DNA from: Arthrobacter sp. NEB 688
Lineage (GTDB): Bacteria; Actinomycetota; Actinomycetes; Actinomycetales; Dermatophilaceae
NCBI RefSeq assembly: GCF_013201035.1
Contig: NZ_CP053707.1
Span: 2,604,001-2,668,000 of the forward strand
Length of the DNA stretch: 64,000 nt
Direction of reading: 5' to 3'
In this document: positions 57,224-64,000 of the stretch, piece by piece
Layout: each line of letters starts with the position of its first letter
Position numbering within the stretch: position 1 is the first letter of the stretch
Notes under the pieces: model-generated
Seen by the model: only the letters and a program-made list of their open reading frames with translations
What the model was told of the DNA's origin: nothing
The model's database searches: none
Made by a program: the position numbers and the translations under genes

Positions 57224-58483
57224 GTGAGCATCGCCCAGATCGTCGAGTCCGTCGTCGACGGACCCCTGCCCCTGCGCGTCGAGGCGTACGACGGGTCCAG
57301 CGTGGGGCCCCTCGGCGCCGACGTCCGGCTGCGCATCGAGAACCCGCGGGGGATGTCCTACCTCGCGACCGCGCCCGGGGACCTCGGCATGGCGCGGGCC
57401 TACGTCACCGGCGACCTCACGGTGCACGGCGTGCACCCGGGCGACCCGTACGACGTGCTCGCGGCCATGTCGAGCATCCGCTTCCGCCGCCCGGGGCGCG
57501 AGCAGGTCCTCGAGCTGTCGCGGATGCTCGGCGTCAAGGGCTTCACGCCGCCACCCCCGCCGCCGCAGGAGAGCCTGCCGCGGTGGCGCCGGCTGGCCGA
57601 GGGGCTGCGGCACTCGGCGGTGCGCGACGCCGACGCCGTCCACCACCACTACGACGTCTCGAACCGGTTCTACGAGATGGTCCTCGGGCCCTCGATGACC
57701 TACACCTGCGCGTGCTACCCCACGGCGGACGCGACGCTGGAGGAGGCGCAGGAGAACAAGTACCGGCTCGTCTTCGACAAGCTGCGCCTCCAGCCGGGCG
57801 ACCGGCTGCTCGACCTCGGCTGCGGCTGGGGCGGGATGGTCCGCTACGCCGCCCGGCGCGGGGTCACCGTGGTCGGCGCGACGCTCTCGCGCGAGCAGGC
57901 CCTGTGGGCGCAGAAGGCGATCGCCGACGAGGGGCTGGCGGACCTCGCCGAGGTCCGGCACTGCGACTACCGCGACGTGCGCGACACGGGCTTCGACGCG
58001 GTGTCCTCGATCGGCCTGACCGAGCACATCGGCGTGCGCAACTACCCGACCTACTTCGGGTTCGTCCGCGACCGGCTGCGCACCGGGGGTCGGCTGCTCA
58101 ACCACTGCATCACCCGTCCGCACAACCGGCGCACCGAGACCGGCGCGTTCATCGACCGGTACGTCTTCCCCGACGGCGAGCTGACCGGCTCCGGCCGGAT
58201 CGTCAGCGAGGTGCAGGACGCCGGGCTCGAGGTGCTCCACGAGGAGAACCTGCGCGAGCACTACGCCCTGACGCTGGCCGGCTGGTGCGCCAACCTCGTG
58301 GAGCACTGGGACGAGGCGGTCGCCGAGGTGGGGGAGGGCACGGCCCGGGTGTGGGGCCTCTACATGGCCGGGTCGCGGCTCGGGTTCGAGCGCAACGAGA
58401 TCCAGCTGCACCACGTGCTCGCCGTCAAGACCGACGCCGAGGGACGGCACGACCTGCCGCTGCGCCCGTGGTGGTCGGCCTGA
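57224..58483 (+). CDS. CFA-synthase-family methyltransferase, TmsB/BfaB-like
   Basis: 419 residues from GTG, with a CGGAGGAG Shine-Dalgarno. The N-terminal lipid-binding region (LGMARAYVTGDLTVHGVHPG) precedes a SAM domain: HYDVSNRFYEMVLGPSMTYT, CACYPTADATLEEAQENKY, LLDLGCGWGGMVRYAARRGV, SIGLTEHIGVRNYPTYFGFV and WCANLVEHWDEAVAEVG. It would methylate the double bond of an oleoyl chain on phospholipid, the first step in 10-methylstearate formation, with the adjacent FAD enzyme. A cyclopropane synthase role is the alternative. Confidence 0.85.
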   Translation: MSIAQIVESVVDGPLPLRVEAYDGSSVGPLGADVRLRIENPRGMSYLATAPGDLGMARAYVTGDLTVHGVHPGDPYDVLAAMSSIRFRRPGREQVLELSRMLGVKGFTPPPPPPQESLPRWRRLAEGLRHSAVRDADAVHHHYDVSNRFYEMVLGPSMTYTCACYPTADATLEEAQENKYRLVFDKLRLQPGDRLLDLGCGWGGMVRYAARRGVTVVGATLSREQALWAQKAIADEGLADLAEVRHCDYRDVRDTGFDAVSSIGLTEHIGVRNYPTYFGFVRDRLRTGGRLLNHCITRPHNRRTETGAFIDRYVFPDGELTGSGRIVSEVQDAGLEVLHEENLREHYALTLAGWCANLVEHWDEAVAEVGEGTARVWGLYMAGSRLGFERNEIQLHHVLAVKTDAEGRHDLPLRPWWSA

Positions 58484-58489
58484 GAGCGG

Positions 58490-59104
58490 TCAGACGCGGG
58501 GACGCAGCCCGTCCCACACGAGGTCGGTGAGGTCGTCCGACAGCTCGTCGGCGGTGCGACCGGCCGAGGCCGCTCCGTCGGCGAGCCACGCGTCGGCGGT
58601 CGCCCGGACCATCCCGACGAGCGCCACGCCCCACAGGTGCCCGGCGCCGACGATGCCCGCGACGTGGTCGGCGATCCGGCCGGTCATCCCCGCGGCGACG
58701 TCACCGGTGGGCCGCTCGCCCGCCGGCAGGATCGGCGCGTTGACGATGAACCGGTAGACCTCGGGGTCGTCCTCGACGAGGTGGAGGTAGGCGCCGATGA
58801 CGGCGCGGACGACGTCGCGGGTGGGCGCCACGTTGCCCGCGTCGCCGGCGGCGCGGGTGATGCCGCGGATGATCGTGCCGTCGACCCGGTCCGCGACCGC
58901 GGCGTAGAGGCCGGCGCGGTCGGTGAAGTGGCGGTAGACGACGGTCTTGGAGGTCCCGGCCTCGGCCGCGATCTCGTCCATCCCCACCTGGGCCCCGTGG
59001 CGACGCACGGCGCGCACGGTCGCCTCGACCAGCTCGCGTCGCCGGGCGAGCCGGTGCTCGTCCCAGCGGGCGCTGCGGCCGTCGGGGGGTGCGGTCGAGG
59101 TCAC
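58490..59104 (-). CDS. TetR-family transcriptional regulator
   Basis: 204 residues from GTG at 59104. HTH: LVEATVRAVRRHGAQVGMDE, IAAEAGTSKTVVYRHFTDRA, GLYAAVADRV. The C-terminal ligand domain is all-helical. It is divergent from the thiolase-fabG-maoC operon, and a GGTACC-type inverted repeat lies between them, so it is the likely acyl-CoA-responsive repressor of that operon and of itself. A farther upstream start would run through the operator and is rejected. Confidence 0.88.
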   Translation of the reverse strand: MTSTAPPDGRSARWDEHRLARRRELVEATVRAVRRHGAQVGMDEIAAEAGTSKTVVYRHFTDRAGLYAAVADRVDGTIIRGITRAAGDAGNVAPTRDVVRAVIGAYLHLVEDDPEVYRFIVNAPILPAGERPTGDVAAGMTGRIADHVAGIVGAGHLWGVALVGMVRATADAWLADGAASAGRTADELSDDLTDLVWDGLRPRV

Positions 59105-59129
59105 GGGACCCGACGGTAGCAGGGACCGG

Positions 59130-59153
59130 CGGTACCTGTTACCTTCGGTACCG
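59130..59153. promoter_or_regulatory. Candidate TetR operator between regulator and thiolase operon
   Basis: CGGTACC (59130-59136) and GGTACCG (59147-59153) form a perfect inverted repeat around 10 bp, 25 bp from the tetR start and ~50 bp from the thiolase start. Confidence 0.5.
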
Positions 59154-59201
59154 GATACAGCGACGGGGCCCCCGTCGCCCGGCACACCCAGGAGCCACCC
59201 G

Positions 59202-60485
59202 GTGACCACCACCCGCCGCGCCGCCGTCCTCGGCGGCAACCGCATCCCGTTCGCCCGCCAGTTCGGCCCCTACGCGGAGGCCTCGAACCAGGACATGCTC
59301 ACCGCCGCGCTCGAGGGCCTGGTCGCCCGCCACGGGCTCGCGGGGGAGCGCGTCGGGGAGGTCGTCGCCGGCGCCGTCATCAAGCACAGCCGCGACTTCA
59401 ACCTCACCCGCGAGGCCCTGCTCGGTTCGAGCCTGGCGCCCGCGACCCCCGCGTACGACATCCAGCAGGCCTGCGGCACCGGCCTCGAGGCCACCATCCT
59501 CGTCGCGAACAAGATCGCGCTCGGGCAGGCCGACTCGGGTATCGCGGGTGGTGTCGACTCGGCGTCCGACGCCCCGGTCGTCGTCCCCGAGAAGCTGCGC
59601 CGCAAGCTGCTGCGCCTCAGCCGGGCCAAGACCCCGGCCGACCGCGCCCGCGCGGCGATCGCCCTGCGCCCCACCGACCTCGGCATCCAGGTACCGGTGG
59701 CGAGCGAGCCGCGCACCGGCATGTCGATGGGCGAGCACATGGCCGTCACCGCCGCCCGCTGGGGCATCACGCGCGAGGCGCAGGACGAGCTGGCGCTGGC
59801 CTCCCACCATCACCTGGCCGCGGCGTACGAGCGCGGCTTCTTCGACGACCTCGTGACCCCGTACCTCGGCCTGACGCGCGACCAGAACCTGCGGCCCGAC
59901 ACCACCCTCGAGAAGCTGGCCTCGCTGCGAACGGCGTTCGGCTCCGGGCCCGACGCGACGATGACCGCCGGCAACTCGACGCCGCTCTCGGACGGGGCGT
60001 CGGCGGTCCTGCTCGGCTCCGAGGAGTGGGCGGCCGCGCACGGGCTGAGGCCCCTCGCGTGGTTCGTCGACGGCGAGACCGCCGCCGTCGACTACCTGGG
60101 CGGCGAGGAGGGCCTGCTCATGGCGCCCGCCTACGCCGTCCCGCGGATGCTCGCCCGCCAGGGGATGAGCCTGCAGGACTTCGACCTCTACGAGATCCAC
60201 GAGGCCTTCGCCGCGACCGTTCTCTCGACCCTCGCTGCGTGGGAGAGCCCGGCGTTCTGCCGCGAGCGGCTCGGCCTCGACGCGCCGCTGGGCCCGGTCG
60301 ACCGCTCGAAGCTCAACGTCAACGGCTCCTCGCTCGCGGCGGGGCACCCGTTCGCGGCCACCGGCGGCCGCATCGTCGCCTCGCTGGCCAAGCAGCTGCA
60401 CGAGAAGGGCTCCGGCGCACGGGGTCTCATCTCGATCTGCGCCGCCGGCGGGCAGGGTGTCGTCGCGATCCTCGAGGCGGCCTGA
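59202..60485 (+). CDS. Acetyl-CoA C-acetyltransferase (FadI/FadA2-like thiolase)
   Basis: 427 residues from GTG. Catalytic cysteine in YDIQQACGTGLEATILVANK, NSTPLSDGASAVLLGSEEWA, FDLYEIHEAFAATVLSTLAA, NVNGSSLAAGHPFAATGGRI and the terminal cysteine in GLISICAAGGQGVVAILEA. It belongs to the FadI-type branch and is distinct from the thiolase at 4708. With the following reductase and dehydratase it could extend or degrade acyl chains. First gene of a three-gene operon. Confidence 0.92.
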   Translation: MTTTRRAAVLGGNRIPFARQFGPYAEASNQDMLTAALEGLVARHGLAGERVGEVVAGAVIKHSRDFNLTREALLGSSLAPATPAYDIQQACGTGLEATILVANKIALGQADSGIAGGVDSASDAPVVVPEKLRRKLLRLSRAKTPADRARAAIALRPTDLGIQVPVASEPRTGMSMGEHMAVTAARWGITREAQDELALASHHHLAAAYERGFFDDLVTPYLGLTRDQNLRPDTTLEKLASLRTAFGSGPDATMTAGNSTPLSDGASAVLLGSEEWAAAHGLRPLAWFVDGETAAVDYLGGEEGLLMAPAYAVPRMLARQGMSLQDFDLYEIHEAFAATVLSTLAAWESPAFCRERLGLDAPLGPVDRSKLNVNGSSLAAGHPFAATGGRIVASLAKQLHEKGSGARGLISICAAGGQGVVAILEAA

Positions 60486-60486
60486 C

Positions 60487-61836
60487 GTGCCCCGGTCCGA
60501 CGGCTACACCTCGTTCGTCAACAGCGGCCTCGGCCGCCGTCTCGCCTCATCGCTCGGGCTGCCGCAGCCGGTGCCGCTGCGTAGGTACGCCCCGGGAGCG
60601 CCCCTCGTCGACGGCCCCGTGCTCGTCGGGGGCCACGCCGACACCCCCGCCGTGGTGGCGCTGCGTGACGGGCTGGTCTCTGCCGGAGCCGAGCTCGTCG
60701 ACACCGTGCCGGACGGCCGTCGCCTCGGCGGGGTGGTCGTCGACCTGACGGCCGCGACGACCCCGGCCGACCTCGAGTCGCTGCGCGGGACGCTCGCGCC
60801 CGCCCTCAAGCGGCTCGGCCGCTGTGCGCGGGTCGTCGTCGTCGGGCGCCACCCCGAGGGGGCGTCGGACGTCGCCCAGCGGGCCGCCCGACGCGCCCTT
60901 GAGGGCATCACCCGCTCGGTCGGCAAGGAGCTGCGGTCCGGCGCCACGGCCAACCTCGTCCTCGTCGCGGACGGGTCCGAGGCCGCGGCCCTCGGGACGG
61001 TCACGTTCCTCCTGTCGGCGCGGTCGGCCTACGTCGACGGCCAGGTGTTCCGGGTCGGCGAGGGCGAGGCCCCGGCCACCGCGGACGCCGAGCGCCCGCT
61101 CGCCGGCCAGGTCGCGGTCGTCACCGGGGCCGCCCGCGGCATCGGGGCCGACATCGCGCGCACGCTGCACCGCGACGGCGCCACGGTCGTCTGCGTCGAC
61201 GTGCCCGCGGCCGGCGCCGCGCTGGCCGCCGTCGCGAACGCCGTCGGTGGCACGGCGCTGCAGCTCGACGTCACGGCCGACGACGCCGGCGCCCGGATCC
61301 TCGAGCACGCCCGCACCCGCCACGGCGGCCTCGACGTCGTCGTGCACAACGCGGGCATCACCCGCGACAAGCTCCTCGCCAACACCGACGCCGACCGGTG
61401 GGACTCCGTCCTGCGCGTCAACCTGCTCTCGATCCTGCGGATGAACGAGGCCCTGCTCGCGAAGGACGGCCTGCGCGAGGGCGGCCGGGTCGTGCTCGTG
61501 TCGTCGATCGCCGGCGTCGCGGGCAACCGCGGGCAGGCGAACTACGCGGCGTCCAAGGCCGGCGTCATCGGGCTTGTCGACGGCTACGCGGCCGACCGCG
61601 GGCTGCGCCGGCGCGGGATCACGGTCAACGCCGTCGCCCCGGGGTTCATCGAGACCGAGATGACCGCCCGCATCCCGCTCGCCACCCGTGAGGTGGGCCG
61701 GCGGCTCAACAGCCTCAGCCAGGGCGGGCTGCCCGTCGACGTCGCGGAGGCCATCGCCTTCTTCGCCGGTGACGCGCAGGCCGCGGTGTCGGGCAACGTC
61801 GTCCGCGTCTGCGGGCAGAGCCTGCTCGGGGCGTGA
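60487..61836 (+). CDS. 3-oxoacyl-ACP/CoA reductase, long FabG4 type
   Basis: 449 residues from GTG, one base after the thiolase stop. The N-terminal ~200 residues are a flavodoxin-like non-catalytic domain, as in mycobacterial FabG4. The C-terminal SDR shows GQVAVVTGAARGIGADIART, VVVHNAGITRDKLLANTDAD, the catalytic SSIAGVAGNRGQANYAASKA (S...YxxxK) and APGFIETEMTARIPLATREV. FabG4 enzymes use NADH and reduce 3-oxoacyl-CoA, consistent with the thiolase before and the MaoC hydratase after. Confidence 0.92.
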   Translation: MPRSDGYTSFVNSGLGRRLASSLGLPQPVPLRRYAPGAPLVDGPVLVGGHADTPAVVALRDGLVSAGAELVDTVPDGRRLGGVVVDLTAATTPADLESLRGTLAPALKRLGRCARVVVVGRHPEGASDVAQRAARRALEGITRSVGKELRSGATANLVLVADGSEAAALGTVTFLLSARSAYVDGQVFRVGEGEAPATADAERPLAGQVAVVTGAARGIGADIARTLHRDGATVVCVDVPAAGAALAAVANAVGGTALQLDVTADDAGARILEHARTRHGGLDVVVHNAGITRDKLLANTDADRWDSVLRVNLLSILRMNEALLAKDGLREGGRVVLVSSIAGVAGNRGQANYAASKAGVIGLVDGYAADRGLRRRGITVNAVAPGFIETEMTARIPLATREVGRRLNSLSQGGLPVDVAEAIAFFAGDAQAAVSGNVVRVCGQSLLGA

Positions 61837-62690
61837 CGATGACCGTCGAGACGCTGCCCGCTCTGCCGTCGACGGCGCCGCTGCTGGCCCGGGCGGCGCT
61901 GACCGCGCGGGGCCGGAGCGGGGGCGAGGTGCCGGCCCGGACCCTGCGCGTCGACGACGTGCGCGTCGACCGGTCGCGGCTGGCGGCCTACCAGCGGCTC
62001 ACCGGGTACGCCGTGTCCGACGCCCTGCCGCAGCCGTACCCGTGGGTGCTGGCCTTCCCGCTCCAGACCGCTCTGATGACCCGGCCCGACTTCCCGCTCG
62101 CGCTGCCAGGGATGGTGCACCTCGAGAACCGGGTGACCACCCACCGCGCCCTCGACGCGTCCGAGCCGCTGACGCTGGAGGTCACCGCCGGGACCCTGCG
62201 GCCGCACCGCAGGGGACGCACGCTCGACGTGCACCTCGAGGCGCGGGTCGGCGACGAGCTCGTGTGGGACTGCGACAGCGTCTACCTCTCACGCGGACGT
62301 GGAGACGACGACGCCCCGCGCGGCGAGGCCCCGCCGCCGGCTCCGGACGGACCGGCTGCCGCCGTGTGGCGTCTGCCCGACGACCTGGGGCGCGAGTACG
62401 CCGGGGTGTCGGGCGACGTCAACCCCATCCACCTGCACCCGCTGGCGGCCCGGGCCATGGGCTTCCGGCGGCACCTCGCGCACGGGATGTGGACCTGCGC
62501 CCGCACCCTCGCCGCCCTCGGCCGGGGCTCGCTCGGGCCCTCGAGCAGCCACGTGTGGTTCACGAAGCCGGTCTTCCTCCCGAGCACGGTCGAGCTGCTC
62601 GTCGACCGCTCGCCGAGCGGCGCCACCGCGGCCCTGCGCTCCCGGCGGGACCCCGCGACGACGCACCTGGTCCTCACGCTGGAGGCTTGA
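61833..62690 (+). CDS. MaoC-family acyl dehydratase (HtdX-like)
   Basis: 285 residues, start GTG at 61833 overlapping the fabG stop (ATG at 61839 is the alternative). A double hot-dog protein. The second half carries the MaoC hydratase motif YAGVSGDVNPIHLHPLAARA, MGFRRHLAHGMWTCARTLAA. It catalyses reversible (R)-3-hydroxyacyl dehydration/hydration. With the thiolase and FabG4 it makes a complete set for acyl-chain cycling under TetR control. Confidence 0.9.
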   Translation: MTMTVETLPALPSTAPLLARAALTARGRSGGEVPARTLRVDDVRVDRSRLAAYQRLTGYAVSDALPQPYPWVLAFPLQTALMTRPDFPLALPGMVHLENRVTTHRALDASEPLTLEVTAGTLRPHRRGRTLDVHLEARVGDELVWDCDSVYLSRGRGDDDAPRGEAPPPAPDGPAAAVWRLPDDLGREYAGVSGDVNPIHLHPLAARAMGFRRHLAHGMWTCARTLAALGRGSLGPSSSHVWFTKPVFLPSTVELLVDRSPSGATAALRSRRDPATTHLVLTLEA

Positions 62691-62733
62691 CCCGGGGCGA
62701 CCGCCCCGCGCCGCCCGTGGCTAGGGTCGCAGG

Positions 62734-64000
62734 ATGACGACCCAGGCCAGCTCCCGCCGCGGGGTGCGGGCCACCCTGCAGCAGTGGGGCGACACCGTCC
62801 GGGCCGTCCTGCGCGGACCCGGGCCCGAGCGCGACGACGCGCTCATGCTCGTCAAGTCGGCCGCCGCCGCCGTGCTGGCGTGGCAGCTCGCCGTCGTCGT
62901 CGTCGACAGCAGCACCTCGTTCTACGCCCCGCTCGCCGCGCTGCTCGTCGTCGACCGGACCATCGTGCGCTCGCTCTGGCAGAGCGTCGAGCGCCTCGTC
63001 GCGGTCGTCGTCGGGATGAGCGTCGCGTGGGGCGTCGGCAACCTCGTCGGCGTCACGTGGTGGTCGATGGTGCTCGTCCTCCTGCTCGCGCTCGTCATCG
63101 GCCGGTGGGACCGCCTCGGGGCGCACGGCATCCAGGTGCCGACGATGGTCCTGCTCTCGCTGCTCAGCCTCCAGTGGGACAGCGTCTCCTTCACCGCGTC
63201 CACCATCCTCGACACGACCCTCGGCGGTGTCGTGGGCGTCGTGGTCAACGCCGTCGTCCTGGGGCCGCTGCACCTCACCGGGCCGCGCCGGGCGGTCCTC
63301 GAGCTGACCGAGCGCCTGCGCGGGCTGCTCGACGACATGGCCGAGGGCCTGCGCTCCGGCTGGGACGCGGACGCCGCCCGGCAGTGGCACGACCGGGCCA
63401 CGCGCGTCGGCGTCGACGTGCCGGCCGTCGTCGAGGCGGTCGAGACCGGCCGCGAGAGCACGCGCTTCAACCTGCGGCACCGGCTGCGCCCGGCCCGCAT
63501 CGACTGGGACGGCTACGTCGGGGCCGCGCACGCCGTGCAGCGCAGCCAGTGGCCGGTGGCCGGCATCGCCCGCACGCTCGCCGACGCGGCGGACGAGGCC
63601 CCCTGGCAGGCCGCTCCGTCACCGGAGTGGCTCGGGTGCTACGCCGAGGTGCTCGAGCACCTCGGGGCGGCCGCGGCCCGGTTCGGGGTGCACCGGGGCG
63701 CGTCCGACCGTGAGGTGCAGGAGCACCTCGACGCCGCCGTCGCCGCCCTCGACGGGCTCGGCGAGGAGGTGCGCTCGACGCCGCTCGACGACCCGCGCGC
63801 GTGGCCCGCGTACGGCACCCTCATCGTCGAGGCCCACCGGCTCGTCGAGGAGATCCGGGCCGGGCACGCCGGGGCCTCGGTGCCGACCGACACCGGGCCG
63901 CTGCGGGCGCCGCTGGCCGAGGGCATCGCCGGGATGGCCGGGGCCCGCGCGCAGGAGGTGCTGCGCCGGCGCGAGGACGCCGACCGGCCCTCAGGACCCG
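62734..64000 (+). CDS. FUSC/aromatic acid exporter-like membrane protein (cut by window edge)
   Basis: The frame opens at ATG 62734 and runs without stop to the window end, so >420 residues are seen. After a basic N terminus there are about six membrane helices (SAAAAVLAWQLAVVVVDSST, FYAPLAALLVVDRTIVRSLW, LVAVVVGMSVAWGVGNLVGV, VLVLLLALVIGRWD). The phrase YAPLAALLVVDRTIVRSLWQ is typical of the FUSC/ArAE family. A long helical cytoplasmic region rich in Arg/Glu follows. It probably exports small organic acids; the substrate is unknown. Confidence 0.8.
   Translation, partial: MTTQASSRRGVRATLQQWGDTVRAVLRGPGPERDDALMLVKSAAAAVLAWQLAVVVVDSSTSFYAPLAALLVVDRTIVRSLWQSVERLVAVVVGMSVAWGVGNLVGVTWWSMVLVLLLALVIGRWDRLGAHGIQVPTMVLLSLLSLQWDSVSFTASTILDTTLGGVVGVVVNAVVLGPLHLTGPRRAVLELTERLRGLLDDMAEGLRSGWDADAARQWHDRATRVGVDVPAVVEAVETGRESTRFNLRHRLRPARIDWDGYVGAAHAVQRSQWPVAGIARTLADAADEAPWQAAPSPEWLGCYAEVLEHLGAAAARFGVHRGASDREVQEHLDAAVAALDGLGEEVRSTPLDDPRAWPAYGTLIVEAHRLVEEIRAGHAGASVPTDTGPLRAPLAEGIAGMAGARAQEVLRRREDADRPSGP

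Overview
The window is a very GC-rich actinobacterial chromosome segment. The gene families point to Micrococcales, and my guess is Intrasporangiaceae or a close relative. The evidence is the coproporphyrin-type haem genes (hemE, cgoX, hemQ), DUF3000 and DUF4349 proteins, GTP-type PEP carboxykinase, a LigD-like polymerase-ligase, frequent GTG starts, GTGA/ATGA stop-start overlaps, and tmsA/tmsB-type genes for 10-methyl fatty acids. The family assignment is inference. No taxonomic marker gene is present.

Core region 1 (1-23.7 kb): an HTH-MurA fusion; a fadA-fadB beta-oxidation operon; RNase D with a DUF3000 gene; haem genes (hemE, cgoX, hemQ) interrupted by small DinB, GNAT and DUF4349 genes; an AbiEi/DUF559-like gene framed by mirrored palindromes; msrB; a polymerase-ligase; ppk2; a YihY/BrkB membrane protein; and a tRNA cluster (Gly-GCC, Cys-GCA, Val-GAC).

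Accessory island (about 23.77-36.58 kb): GC is visibly lower and coding more broken. Its main part is a cassette-like array. At least eleven short units, most with one small ORF, are separated by a 12-bp repeat, CGCTCATGCCGC. The repeat lies 5-56 bp from the stop codon of the unit's gene on either strand. Products are mostly small uncharacterised families (DUF7660-, DUF6881-, DUF7668-, TIGR02391- and SCO4402-like). No integrase is in the window, and the repeat is not a classical attC site. The array lies between two copies of a platform made of a terminator hairpin, an excisionase-like HTH gene and a 139-bp element with a 14-bp-stem hairpin; the right-hand HTH copy is frameshifted. Two insertion sequences have entered the array. 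An IS5-family element carrying a TIGR02569 kinase-like gene split one cassette gene, with a TAA target duplication that allows exact reconstruction. An IS110-family element sits exactly inside one copy of the 12-bp repeat. The IS110 3' noncoding region contains 7-mers matching both halves of that repeat on either side of a hairpin, as expected for a bridge/seek RNA programmed to target the array repeats. I regard this as the most notable system in the window.

Core region 2 (36.6-64 kb): cinA; a chemoreceptor; a sulfate/thiosulfate ABC transporter operon ending in an Rrf2 regulator; a MASE1-like/PAS/GGDEF/EAL protein in an operon with a family-2 glycosyltransferase and a small membrane protein (probably c-di-GMP-linked polysaccharide synthesis); a hydrolase and an acyltransferase; pckG, whose P-loop cysteine is replaced by serine; pabB-pabC; tRNA-Val-CAC; a MOSC-like gene with tmsA/tmsB-type genes; a TetR regulator divergent from a thiolase-FabG4-MaoC operon; and a truncated FUSC-type membrane protein at the right edge.

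All family names come from reading the translations and from memory. No database search was run.
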